From the NCBI GenBank assembly GCA_035582835.1, contig JAYKAV010002109.1, forward strand, positions 4,223,797 to 4,287,796: a stretch of DNA of 64,000 bases, read 5' to 3'. The position numbers and the translations under genes are program-made. How positions within the stretch are numbered: position 1 is the stretch's first letter; each line of letters opens with the position of its first letter. A model generated the notes under the pieces. It worked only from the letters and a program-made list of their open reading frames with translations. It did no database searches and was not told where the DNA came from. This document shows, in pieces, positions 14,161 to 26,800 of the stretch. The DNA is from Phoebastria nigripes (lineage: Eukaryota; Chordata; Aves; Procellariiformes; Diomedeidae).

Positions 14161-14252
14161 TCGCTGAGGGAATGCAGCCCACGGGTGGCCCATGCCAGGC
14201 GGGGATCTGCTGAGGGACAGCGGCCATGGGCGGCCCGCACCAGGTTGGGGAC
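14161..14252 (+). repeat. Two 46-bp tandem units inside the old LTR
   Basis: Two adjacent units of about 46 bp (14161-14206 and 14207-14252) share gctgaggga...cagc, then an acgggtggcc or atgggcggcc block and a ccaggcgggg or ccaggttgggg end. They correspond in position and motif to the larger repeat array in the younger related LTR at 57.5 kb. Confidence 0.55.
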
Positions 14253-14402
14253 AGTCAGAAGCATGGGTTTAGGAAGGCAGAGGATAGGTGACTGGGTTAA
14301 ATTGAGCCTGAGAAAGGAGGAAGAAAGGTGCTTATTTAAATGTTCATGGTTTTTTTTTCCCCTAATACCCAGATTACTGATCAGAAGCTGGTATTAATTG
14401 CC

Positions 14403-14408
14403 AATAAA
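14403..14408 (+). terminator. LTR polyadenylation signal
   Basis: AATAAA within ccaataaattaaatt, at the same relative place as the signal in the related LTR at 57293-57298. It is predicted from position and motif; activity is unknown. Confidence 0.5.
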
Positions 14409-14505
14409 TTAAATTCACTAAAAATTCCCCAAGTCAAAGGCCGTTTTACCCATGGCACTACCCACGTGGAATACTTTTTACCTCTCCCTTCTGAGCTGCA
14501 TCCTA

Positions 14506-17500
14506 TTCTTTTCCAAACTACTTCTGCAAATTCTGAAGATCTTTTTGCACTTTTATCCTACCAGAGTCCTAAAAGCGCAATATCAGTCTTGGGAACAAAC
14601 CTCAAAATTATCAGTTTATTTTCCAAATGAGTTGAAAGAAGTAAGTGCAATGGACACTGCAAACAAAAGAGAGTACCTTTAAAATTTACACTGGCACATT
14701 GTGGTGTCCAAAATAGTTCAAGTACTTGCACACAAAAGAGCGCTATACAGATTAGGTAAGGATCACATTTATACTCTACTTACCCAGCACTGTAATAATT
14801 TAAGTAAGTGTTATCCTGAAATGTTCTAGAGAGCCATTATTGACGCTTATTTTTTCCACTTGATTTATCACACTGTAGATGCTGCCACACTTAGGAACAA
14901 GAGTGCCACGGCCACAGCAGCATCCATCCTTCCACAACCCAGCCTGTTACACTTCATGAACACTACATTCACTCTGAACTGTGCAAGAAAATGAACTCAG
15001 AAAGGTCACTTAAGGTGAGAGATTGAATACAATCTCAACAACTTACCTTGTTGTGTTTGTGAAACTGAATACATAGAAATGAAGAAGTCAGCAGGAAGAA
15101 AAGGTATGTTCATTAATATCAGCAGCAACACACAAACTGGGTGCCCCTAATCACTCTAGTTGTTGCAGAGTAGGGTGGGACCAAGCTTTTGCTGCACCCA
15201 GGAGCAGCACCCTTGCACACCACCAGCAGCTCAGGGGAGCACTGCACCATGCAAAACAGTAGTGACACCTTGTGTGCAAATAAGACACAAAACCGCTTGG
15301 TTTGGGAATCTAGGTTGAGGAAAGTATTTCTTTCTTGTATGCTGAAACAAAACAAACAAACAAACAAACAAACAGACAGGAAGTTTTCAGTAAGAAGAAA
15401 CCTGTAAGACGTATTTACTAAAAAGGCACATGCACCACAACAGGTAAAACCCAACCACCATATTGGGCTGTACAAAAGTCCTGTTGCGACTTTCCTATGG
15501 TGTCCTTGTAGAAGGAAGTGCACTATGTTTAAAGATACACTGCAGCCATAAAGACCATGATTTGTAGCTGACTTCTCACACTGGCTTTCTCTTTGACACT
15601 AGGCAAACTCCTCACCTTCAGCGCTCCTGGTTTCTCAATGTAAACCTGAGAAGCATCTTCCCAGTCATCTGAGTAAATGTTCTGAATAATACCAGGCAAT
15701 TTTTCATCAAACAATTATTTGTGGATACACATTTCAGCAGTTTTAATAATATTTATCTACCTCACAGGGGTGCCGCATGTATCAATCGGTTAATGTTTTA
15801 GCGATACTTTCAAAACACAAAAGCCTAGTATGATGACACAGCCAAAGTTAATAAATGATGCTATTGTTCCTTAGATTAATAACATCTTCCTAAAGGATGC
15901 CCTCTGAAAAAGTGCAGACTGCTTTTGTGCTGTATTTCAAATGGCAACAAAAAACATTATAATTAGACATTTTCCTGGTTTTCAATGCTCCTTATAAACA
16001 GTTTTTAGCATCANCTAAATTAATTTTCTTTCTCATTTAAAAGAACTGGGAAGAATACTCTAGAGAGAAAGAAAGTGTGAGAGAAAGAGAATTGCTTGTC
16101 ACATCATTTCTCAGTACTCTGTAGCTCTATACTGAAAATGTACTTCAATGATTCAGGAGCTGTGAAAATTCAGGCTGTGATCATACAGGCTGGAAGGGGA
16201 GTGAGGGCTGACTTAAAGAGGGAGGTGTTGCTTTTGTTACATATTTTACTTTAACATAATACACAGTTGCCAATATGAAAAAAATATGCATCTATTTCTC
16301 ATTCTGTGTTAGAATATGCCATGAAATATCAGTATGCCTCGTTACATAAAGTAATAAGTAATGCACCACCCACTTTTTTTTTTTTTTGTTAACTTTTGTT
16401 TATGATTTAAACCAATAATCACACAAAACACTTGGAAATAAATTAAGCCTTTTCAGACTGATTAAATTGGCTGAATGCTTTAAACATGTGACTTCGGCAG
16501 ATCTAATCATCCCAGGATAGTCGGGGAGTTAATCATGCAAATGTCTTCAGATATTTCAATTTGCAAAGCTGTGTTTTGTAGCATGCACTCTTCCAAAGCA
16601 TCTGTATTCCGCAGTGTGAACTACAACTGTTCAGTGACTGGGCAATAAAAAAACTTATTAACTAGCAAAACGCTAAGCCAAATAAGTAATACAATTAAAA
16701 AGTTTTAATCAGAAGAACATACAATTTGCCAGAGACTTTACACCATTGTAGGAGGTACGGGCCCATTGGCTCCAATTAGGAGGGAGTAAGGAATACAGAA
16801 TAGCTCCAACACCAAACATGTATCCTACAACTTCACTGCTTGTGCACAGACGTTCAAGCTTACTACATGTACTTTGTGGAATTAGACTTTTCTGTGCCCG
16901 CTGCACATGAGGAGAATGATGGTGTTCCNAAATGATCCTTGCTCGCTCTTTTTTGGAGACAGGCAGCTTCCACCACATGTGAGACTCATTTACTACTCAT
17001 AGTAATCCTTTTTTTCTACCCTCCTTTCTGTGTGAAGGAAAATTTTAGGATGAATGGGGTGAATCGTGGATTCCATCTTTCAGTGAAAACCCTATTTTAT
17101 TTTGAGCAGAATCTGAACCTTTCCTACCATATCCTCTTTCCTGTCTCTGGGATGGTTGGAAAAGATTGTCTCTAGATCACATATTTTGATGTTACAGCTG
17201 ACCTTCTTTAAAGCTCTCATTTATTAGAGCAGTTGGAAAAGGGCAGAATATGGTAGAATAAACACCACAGTTTTGTAAAGTTAACCTAACCACTTAGATT
17301 GTTTATAAATTACCTGTTCTCTACTGAAGCAGATATTTTCATTTGCATTAAAATATGTTGTGGCTATTAATAAGATTTAATATATATGTCTAACTTTACA
17401 TACTGCCTATTGTCTGAGTTCTATTCCTTGATTAACCCACCTAGACACTGTTAAAACAAGTAAGGGTAATGAAAACACAGTAGCTCAGTCCAGAAAACAA

Positions 17501-20500
17501 ACTTTAGCAATAATCTCAAAAAACCTTCCAAAAAAGTTCCCTGAGTTTTAAATTCTGCCNTGTAATCAACTGGCAAAACCAGTTTTAGTTCAGCTGTATA
17601 AAACGTTCAGCTTTATAAAATGCAGCCAACCAATCAGACCTGAAGACACTAAATTAGTGAAGAAGATTACAATCCGTCTTATGGATAAGACAAGGAAGGA
17701 TCAAAAGATAGCTGGAAGTTTGACAACTCCCGCATGCCACCAAAAGATGTCAGCGATATCTTGTCATTTTATAAATGGATAAAACTGATCTTGCTTGCCC
17801 AAGTAAGAAGAGTAGGGGTTATAAAGAGCATTCTGCAACATAGTGAAGCATAACTGGCTAATAAGACTTCTGAGGGATGAACACATAAATCCCAAAAACA
17901 ATAAGCAATAGAATTGACTGGAGTTAACACTGAGATACTACACGGTATTTATTTGTAAAATTTAAACCAGTTAGTTTGCTATAACTGGTAAGAAATGTAA
18001 GACAAATCTAGGTCTTAAAAATGAGAGTCTCAGAGCCAGTTTGTTTCTTCCTATGCTTTCTTCCTACACTCAGGAAGAGCCTTCTTCAATGACATTAAGG
18101 TTATGATGGAAAAATGATTCCAACAGAAGTCTATAGAGATTTTGTTAATATGCCTTTATGATGTGATATTATGACGGCAATTCAATTTCATTGCAGGCCT
18201 AATGAGACTGTGTTACAATGTCAAAATGAAAGGAAACTATATCAATCAAGTTATAGTACCCTGAGAGAAAGAAAAACCTGAAGAAATTAACCCCATTAAA
18301 AACTATTTTAAAACAACATTAAGATTTAGTGAATTCAGAATTGCTTTGCTTTTGTTGGTTTAGTGCTTCAGGTAGAAGCTAAATTTGGCACTGATTTACA
18401 ACTCATTAAATATGTTGACATCAGGGGAATCGGTGAAAGTTTTAAGGAAACACAAACAGAACAAAATTCACAGCAAGTACTGTGGTTATGTAAAGCATTG
18501 GGCAGAGCCTGTTTAGTCGTACAGCTAAAATCTTTTTTCATCTTCAGCAGAACCAGAATTTCAAATTTTCTCAGTTAAAAAAGCTGGCAATTTGGCCAGT
18601 GTCTAAGAATTTAAATTCTTGTATCTCAACTCTCTTGATAACATATTTGAATTTGTACCAAACATGTAGAATTAGACCCCCAAAACTGCAAAAGTGAACA
18701 GAATTCAAGTGGAAAATTCTTACTGAATTTATTAGAAACAAATATGCCATTGCCAACAATAAAATAAGAGCTAATACACACCGTGAAGACAAGAGGAGTC
18801 TTGGTTAGGTCCCAAGTCGTCAAAATTGAGGCTAACGGAACATGCCACAACTGATAAATAGCCTTTGCTAGCTATACCTTTGGAATCATCTGTAAGGGAG
18901 GTTAAGTCAAATTTATGAGAACAGTCTTAAGCCTATTTTAAAATATTCAAACGCCTATATTAAAAAAGTAAAACAATAACAAAAAATACAAAAACTGGAC
19001 ATAATGTTTTTTTTTTTAATTTTTACTTTTTGGCAACAGAGACCTTTTCATGTGCATTCTTTGAATTTTTTATTAACAATTTTTGTCCTTTCCAAGCTAA
19101 TGTTTCCTATCAAGTGTAGAAGTTAGAGCTATAATATTAATGAGAATTCCATAAAGGCTAGCATGTGTATTCCATTTAAAATGTGCCACTGTCATTTTCC
19201 AAACCATGTGTTAGTGGCAATATAAAGTTCTGGTCTCTGTAAAAACTGCCACCCACCTGAACAGGTTACGGACTTTCTAGTGCAGCAGGCAGGGCAACAC
19301 TATTTTTATATAATAGGTGCATTCCAAATTTCAGCAAGATACTTATAAGGATGGAAATTTAAGACTCAGCAAGACATTACCACCAAACATTTTGGACATG
19401 CACCAAAATATCGTAAAAAGTAAAAGACCATCGTTTTCACTGTGCCATTCTTCCTCTTTCAGCTCACATATAGTTTGTAGCAAACACTGATATTTACATG
19501 GCACTATGAAGACAGATTTGCAAACCCACAAAAATTCCATTGATTTTTCCTTCTATTACTGTTGAACATGCAGAGATGGCACTTTGTCATCACAGTATTA
19601 GGGAAAACTGATGGAAGGAGTATGAGCCATTCCTAAACTCAAAATCCAGTTGTTTCTATTTTTGCTTGTCCTTGATTGATACACATAAACACACACACCA
19701 CACACACAGAGAACCTTTCTGAAGATGGCTGGCACATAACAGATTTTTTATTTTCAGCTGTTTACAGTAAAACTTGAATAAACTTTTTGCTTCCAACATC
19801 ATTATTTGTTATATGCAATACTGTATTGCCTAGAGGATATATCCCNATTGTTTGCTATATTTTTGTTATTTTTCTCACAGAGCCTGTGCCCAAGGCCTAT
19901 GAAAGTTTGGGCTTGTATAAGCATTTTCTTGTGTCAGGATGGGCTTTAAAAAGAAAAATCAAACGCACCAAAAGCAGCTCTTGCCATTTCAAGAAACATA
20001 AAATGTTCTTTCTGCAGACCTGATATTTACTCATATATCTCATTTACAGAGATATTCTCAGATAACTCATTTACATCAGATGTAAATTTACTGTATTTTT
20101 TGTCAATATAGTAAGTTTCTGTTGCTATTACTAGCCTTAGCAGAGATAAGCTTTAGTTACACCAGCATTATACTAATTGCACGCTATTTTTAAATTTTCA
20201 CAAACCTATTTTTCTTGGTGCTATCTGGTAGGCAGAGATTCACAATGGCTTGAGAATGGATTCACTGAAACCTTATCTATCTTGCAAAGCAACGTTCACT
20301 ATAGTATTAAGTTCTNCTGCAAAAATATCAGGACTACTTCTGTCAACACTGTAATGACAGTAGTAAAGAAAAATGCAACACTGAAATTGTAAATAACATT
20401 ATAAAGTAAAAAAATTATATTCCATTCAGGCCATATAAAACATGACCTTCAATCAGCAAGGTGATTTGTATATATACACTCAGTTCAGACTGAACATTCA

Positions 20501-21789
20501 ATGAAGAATGTACAAACCAACACAACGTCAAGAGAATCTACCGGGGGAAACATTCAGCAGCATAGATGTGCAAATTGTTCTTGCTGATCAGAAATATAAA
20601 TTCATTGCTCCCTAATCATTATGTAAAAGAAAATATTTTTCCAAGGGTATGCATGTTTATTTCATCCATGAATTCTTGTGTGCTGAACTTCCCAAGAGTG
20701 AGAAAGAAGGCTCATCAGAGAGAATTTTGTTCCTGTGACCTTGTCCATAATTACTTCAACTACATAATGACCGACTGTAACAGTTTCCTTTGGAACATAC
20801 ATTATGTCAGTATGAAGATACCTACATATCACACAGGAGAGTTAACATATTGACATAAACATGCTTTAACTATTTAAATAGNAAAAATCATTACTCTGAC
20901 CAAAATACTTACTACAAAAGTTGTTCATACACAAGGCCCATTATAAACATCACATCTCTTGCTGGCACCTTCCTTTGAATATTTGATGGATTTGCTTTGC
21001 AGTCGGCACGTTCAAATGGTTATAATCTGGCTTTAGGATAATGTATATGAAATTACTTAAACTCTTTTTCCGTGTTGGTGTAATCTGCTTTACAGCTGTA
21101 AAACAAAGCCAGGAAGTTTTAAAACTACATATAGTCTCACAGGTCTAACTTACAGAAGCTAAAGACAGCTGCACCTAATGCAATCTAGTTTTTATATTAC
21201 AAACAAGATCTTGCTACTCAGTATATTCATTTAATACATTTATTCATCTTTGGAAGTGCCTGAAGGTTCCACTACACAATCTAGGGGGGAAAAGAGATAT
21301 ACAGCTTTGCAACTCATACAGAATTCCTTCATGTTTGTCAATTTTCTTGCAACATACTATTGTGTTTCTTTATAAATACTGATACCAAGATGTTGTCAAA
21401 AAACAGAAAAATAAGCCAACAACACAAATCTGATATAGTTATGAGCTGGCCAATAGACTTTTACTCTTCTACAGAAGACTCGGGTGACTTAACAGATTTG
21501 AAACAACTTGAAATTGTTGGATAGTGTTCATGGACTCACTCATTGAATCTTCTCATCATTGAATTCTTCAGGATAACTTCAGGAAGTGATTAGCAAGAAG
21601 TTAAGATTCTTAAGCAGTACTTTTCCCATCTCATAAAGATGACCGAAATGTTCGAAGTTTTTCCATTTCAAAGCAAACTAAACTATGCCAAGCTTTTGTA
21701 TTAATAAATCTTCACCAAAAAAGAAATGGACCAATGAACATCAACGGCCAAGATTTAAACCTGACTTCCCATATTAGACATCAAGTGCT
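14506..21789. other. Unique AT-rich sequence with simple repeats
   Basis: No gene recognised. Contents: an AAAC microsatellite (15345-15374), a GA-rich tract near 16059-16092, a T run at about 16373-16388, and an imperfect CA tract near 19681-19709. A GC-richer stretch at 15130-15260 is unclassified. A minus-strand acceptor-18 nt-donor arrangement sits at 15047-15064 but has no supporting coding context. Open frames of 60-134 codons lack recognisable domains. Confidence 0.5.
15345..15374. repeat. (AAAC)n microsatellite
   Basis: About seven near-perfect AAAC units, beginning aaacaaaacaaac and ending before gacagg. Simple-sequence repeat with no other function visible. Confidence 0.9.
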
Positions 21790-23045
21790 GTAATTTTTAA
21801 CTGACTGTTTATCCATATGAAAACTTTCCTGTTGTCTCAAGGCAGCTTACACTCTTTAAAAGTTCTTGGTGGAATAGCTTTGAAAAAATCTAAGTATACA
21901 ATGTGAGACAGATATGTCCTGCAGTCCACCTATTTTTTCACTCCTTCAGTGATTTGCTAGGCATGACTTCCCTTTACTAAACCAGGCTGATCTTCTCAAT
22001 ACAAACAATCAGTTTAACTTTTCGTAACTGTGCATACAATTACAAATAGCTCATTTATACGTAATTCCAAAATTCCTTTTAAGAGATTGGGGCACATTTG
22101 CTACTTTCTGTTTTACTCATGTCGAAGAAGGTCTAAAAGAAAAGACTGCAGACTACAGATTTTTCAAAGATGAAATGCTTTAGAACTCAAGTTAATCTAA
22201 TCTGGTCCTGCCAATTAACTTTGTCTGTTAATACCTGAATTTGAGGTATTACCCATAACGCTTCCCCTGCAAAGAAGGGTTCCAGCACTGAAACAACCTT
22301 GGGCTCTTCATTAGTAAATACTCATGCAAAACCAAAACTTTCTGGCAAGACCTTAGGTTCATGTCATTTTGTACCTCGATCACCTCTATGACTGACCATC
22401 TACAGTGGCTTGCAGCTCTCTGGTAATTTTTCCCCTATTGATATTTTGAAAAAGTATCGATCATAATTATGCAAGCTCTTTGAAAGTTATCTTTTTTTGC
22501 TCTGCTGCTCTGTAATGTCTTGGTTATATCCTTTTACATTACTCTTTAGATGATACTCCAGTTCCTTGAGGGAAACCTTCTTACTTCTGTAGACTTCCTT
22601 ATCCCACAAAGTCATGCTAGATTTTTTTTTAACACTTCCTAAAGTCTTTTTCGGTACATTATAATGCAATTACCCTAAGTTTATCAATATAGTATTTAAA
22701 ATATTCTACCTACCACTTGCAAACTTTCTGCCTCTTGGCTGCCCCTCAACTCTCTTTTTAGCAGGACTTCTCATTTGCACTTAGTTCCCTTTTCTAAAAC
22801 TATGTATGTGTTGACTTACAAAAAAAAGTCGTTTCTGTAGGGAGATTAAATCTGAATATGCTACTATCAGTGTAAAAAGTGGCTCATTTTGCAGCATTTC
22901 TTGTGCAATGATCAACTAGGCCAAGATTTGTATCTCCTAGGGGTTACCAAACTATGCCATATGAAGTAGTTATTTATGAAATCTGAAAATTTAATCTGTG
23001 CACTGCATCTCCCATGACATTTCTTGTCTTACCTAATTGAACCCT

Positions 23046-23069
23046 ATTATTATTATTATTATTATTATT
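23046..23069. repeat. (ATT)n microsatellite inside the old CR1
   Basis: Eight consecutive ATT/TTA units. The related CR1 consensus, as I remember it, has a short cattattattgg here, so the array probably grew by slippage within the element. Confidence 0.85.
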
Positions 23070-23325
23070 GAGATTCCTTCTCTCACAGCCTGAGTTCCCT
23101 TAACACACTGAACTCACTATTGCTGTCCTGTTTCATAGCTGTATTACAGACAAATACTGTTTTTCCTGAAATGTCAAAAAGTCTATGTTACTCACTAACA
23201 CACTTACATATCTGATTTTTCTTAGTTTTCATTTGCATTCAACTTCAGTCTTTCCATCAGCAGTCTACTCAGTGTTTCCTTTACACTTTGTGTCTTAGTA
23301 TTGCAAAGTTTCATTATTATCTTCC

Positions 23326-23370
23326 TTCTAGCATGTGTATTTCTAGCATGCTAGTTTCTAGCATATGTAT
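23326..23370. repeat. 15-bp tandem triplication inside the old CR1
   Basis: Three adjacent 15-bp units: ttctagcatgtgtat (23326-23340), ttctagcatgctagt (23341-23355) and ttctagcatatgtat (23356-23370). The ancestral element appears to have one such unit, so this is a local duplication that arose after insertion. Confidence 0.8.
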
Positions 23371-23431
23371 TATGTTCACAAGCTCATTTAAATCTAAGTT
23401 TTCCAATAGCTTTTCTTAGACTTATTTGCTT

Positions 23432-23450
23432 AAAAAAAAAAAAAAAAAAA
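23432..23450. repeat. Poly(A) tract
   Basis: A run of 19 A inside the old CR1. It is not preceded by any transcript-like sequence on the plus strand, so it is read as simple slippage and not as a retroposon tail. Confidence 0.85.
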
Positions 23451-23840
23451 TTACTTCACTAAAAGGGTATAGCAACCTTAGTAATGTGCTCTTACACGTA
23501 CAACAGCTTTTCCTCGCTCTTTTGTCTATATTTAATTTTAATGCCAGCAATTCAATTTAATTTTGATTATTCCTCCTGTGCCTACTCCTTTATTTCAAAA
23601 AGTTCTCCATTTCCTAATGAAGCTGATTCATTTTCCACAGAGCATATTAATTTCCTCAGCTACATCTTCAAATGCTGCACCTCCATCTTTCTGTCTGGCC
23701 CCGAGAACATTTCAGAGAACTAACTTCCTAACTGGATGTTTACATTTTAACTCCAGCACCTCTTCTACCTCTTGGTGTGTCATTGGCACAACAAATACAA
23801 ACACAGGTGGCTCCCTTGTAGGTTTGTTCCAACAAGAATA

Positions 23841-26800
23841 GCCTAGGAATGTCTACATAAGTTTCAGTAAGACATTTCTTTGATAACTAACCTGACAAAC
23901 AATATCACCACTTAACAGTGTGAATGCTGAAGAGTTTTTATTATTATTAGAGTTATTTTAATGATTAGTATGCACTGTGTGTTTATATTTTTGTCAAATA
24001 TTGGGAAATCAATTAAAACAATACAATGCCACTGGGAAAAACATCATTTGCAAAAGAATTATAAGCAATTGGCACCAGATGTTCTATTTCTTCAAAATTT
24101 GCATTTTCAGTTTTATAATATTTATATTTTTCTTCTGGCAAAATGCTTAGGTAACTATACCTCAAAAGGCTGGATTTTTTTCTTTTTTCTGGCTTTGGTT
24201 TTATGACAATGTAATTCAAAGACAAAGCTCAGGTCATATTTCCAAAGTCAGTTACACTTAGTGGTTTCATCGCCTACCATACAAATACAGTATTTTTTAT
24301 TTTAACCATAATTAGTCCTATCTACTGATCTTCTAGAAGCAGAGATAAACAGCATATTTTAACAATACTGTTCTGCTAAACCTGAAGCCAAATGGAATCA
24401 AGGAACTGATAAGAAGCTTTTCCTAGGTATAAGAAAACCTGAATGTTCCTGTCATGGCTGTTGGTTGTTTCTTGTTCATCTAGTTTCACCTGAAGAACTA
24501 AAGTTATTTCAGTTAAAGAACTAAAGATTTTAATCTAAGATAGAAACTTTTTGATAGCCCTAGACCAAAATTCATCTAATCAAAGATTTATTTTGACTTT
24601 TATGCAGACATGCATGAGAGAGCTTGTTCTAAGTTTCAATAATCTTCTTTATAGAAGAAGAGCAAATACTTTCTGAGGTCACAAAACATTTAGGGGTCAC
24701 TGGAATCCCACAGTATGAGCTCTCAAATAGAGAGTTTAATATTTTTTAATTCTTTGTGTGAGAAAGATTAATCATTTAAAGAAAAAGGAAAAGCATTTTG
24801 TTTAGATTCAAGTGTTTAGATTCACGTTCATTCAGAAAACCTTAGGAGACTACACATTCTGATTTCTTGTTTCTTTTTTATTCTAAGAGTATGTTCAGTC
24901 TATTTTTTTATTTATTTTAGGTTTAGAGTGAGCAATAAACTTAGCTGTAGGCAAAGAAACACAACACAGCATGAGTTGGCAAGGCCTTGAGAAACACCAT
25001 ATACCCAGTTCTGCCACCACAGTTAATAAGAACCAGTCAGTAAGAATCCTACGCAATGAACTCCCTCAGCTAAGAGGTAGTCTCTGCTTATCTCCAGATT
25101 TTTAACTCACTCTAGAAAATAAAATTTCTTCAGCATTTTACTTATTCTTTAGCAAGATTCCCTAAATGTTCTTGTTTTACTATCTCAGATAAAATTAGAT
25201 TATTTAGACTGAAGCTGTACAGTAGTTTCTAAGATCTGAGCTCATGCCTTGTACAAATTTTACTGACACCGTTAACTGACTGATGGCATGCTTAGACATC
25301 AGTTGTTAACAACTATGTATTTCTTGACAACAAGTGAATAGGAAAATAAAGCTACACTTGGATAATCAGAAGAGATGGTAGCATATTTGAAACATACAGA
25401 GTTCTTTATTACTATGTCTACTAGCTTTGTAATGTTGGGTCGTAAAAAAGCAAAAACATTTAAAACAGATTTAAAGCTTTTATTCGGCACTGAATCCATT
25501 CCTCTGCTTAAATAGCAAAAGGGTTTAATAAAAAAAGAATATTTTTTCTCAAGATTATCACTGATGCAATGCACCCTTAATTTTGAGGGTGGAAGACAGA
25601 AAAAGCAAGATTATTTATTATATTCAAAATATTCATTAATATTTTGCTTGATGTAAAGCAATACAGAAATAGTGGTACTGCCTTCACCTTTTTCTAACAT
25701 CAAGCATACAAGTCTACCAAAAGAGTTTTATAAACTCACTAGCAAGGCTTTATTATGTATGTTATTCCCACATCAGAACAGATGTGAGATCAATGACCAT
25801 TGTCAATTAAAGAAAATGAAGGATACGATAGAAAAAATACAAAACTAAAATGGGTTAACTGTTTACCATACCTTTTCAAGATGGGTCTTCTGCTTTAGGA
25901 TGTCAATGAAATGATTTTTCAGTGGCTTTCTAGTTGCAATTCATTTTTTACAGTTCACTTAGAAGAACTGAAAAAAGCCTTACTTTCCATCAGTTCTGTG
26001 GACTGCCTTTGCATCTTCTCCATGCTCTCTGTGGTCCTGGCTGTGCTAAAAGCTCTCTTCTTGCTATATTTTCTTGCAGTCACTATTCCTGTTCCTCCTT
26101 TTTCTCCCACTAGTATTGTTTATTGAAAGTAACATTTATCTCTCCCACACCTGGGTTTCTCTGATCCAGTATACTGCAGCCAGAATAATGCAAACAAGAA
26201 AACTTTCTCTTTGCTGCTGAGATTTATTGATTTTTTTTAAAGTCGAGGTGTCTATTAACACATCAGCACTTATCAACCACTAATAAGCAACACTGTGACA
26301 TTCAAAAGCTAGTTCCTCAGAATATTATTTAATCCCTCTTCTACCAATGCAAAAAAGTCTCCAAGAGGGAGCCTTGGAAGAAGTCAGAAATCATACTGCC
26401 CTCTTGAGGGTAGGATTCAGCAGAGACTCCATTAGAGATTTTCTTGTGATGGTTTCTTCCATTTCACAAGGAAGGAAGAAAGAGAAACCCATAAAGCTAT
26501 CCTACAGTGAAGGGAAATAAACAGTCATATGGACACCACACTTTGAAATTTTTTTTTTTTCCACTAAAGGAAGCATGCCAAGAACTAGAGTTAAATACTT
26601 TCCCAGATCGCTCTTTAGTCACCTACCACCATATAAATCAATTTATTACTGAGTCTACATGAGGTTAAAGAAGTACATGCAACTTGGGCTCCGGTGTGAG
26701 TGCAGATGGATTTTAATCCATTTCACAAATCTAGCCATAGCTATATTGGTTTCATAACTTAAAATATGACTTGGGAGAGGAATTGCTGAAAGACTACATT

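Larger units (their letters stand above)
13831..14505 (+). mobile_element. Old endogenous retrovirus LTR, 3' end decayed
   Basis: The segment aligns along its length with the reverse complement of the LTR at 57124-58254. It starts with tgtactgggcacaaacgg (the younger copy starts tgtattgggtttgcgtgg), then has ggtagccgggggctgcag and a GC-rich middle. A stretch like gttaaattgagcctgag follows, then a polyadenylation region ccaataaattaaattcac and ccccaagtcaaagg. The last part after 14450 is shortened and the TG...CA end cannot be placed, so no target duplication is defined. It is in plus orientation and much more diverged than the 57-kb copy. No internal retroviral genes flank it. It contains one ambiguous base at 14033. 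Confidence 0.72.
21790..23840 (-). mobile_element. Ancient long CR1-type LINE remnant with ORF1 and ORF2 regions
   Basis: The plus strand carries, in the expected antisense order, a series of segments matching my memory of amniote CR1 coding regions. From low to high coordinate these are: an RT segment with caaggcagcttac (21839); the region for the RT motif GKSCLT (gctaggcatgacttccc, about 21957); the region for SPGPDG (tctggtcctg, 22201); and acctcgatca (about 22374). Next come an endonuclease/RT linker with agttcccttttctaaaa (about 22783), then ttctagcatgtgtat (23326). Last is the ORF1 esterase region for HVGTND (ggtgtgtcattggcacaac, about 23775). Sense is therefore on the minus strand, with the 5' end near 23840. 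Frames are broken throughout and no product is possible. The 3' border is uncertain: homology fades below 21790. It is much longer than the usual truncated CR1 copy. Confidence 0.78.

Noticed and set aside
14056..14397. 113-codon plus-strand open frame
   Set aside because: It lies in the old GC-rich LTR, contains no retroviral domain, and competes with open frames in other frames and on the other strand.
15119..15523. 134-codon minus-strand open frame
   Set aside because: It includes the translated AAAC microsatellite (a run of C, L, F and V residues) and has no recognisable domain or splice context.
25911..26126. Hydrophobic 71-codon plus frame as a membrane protein
   Set aside because: Pyrimidine-rich DNA gives hydrophobic codons by composition; no start context, splice sites or family features support it.
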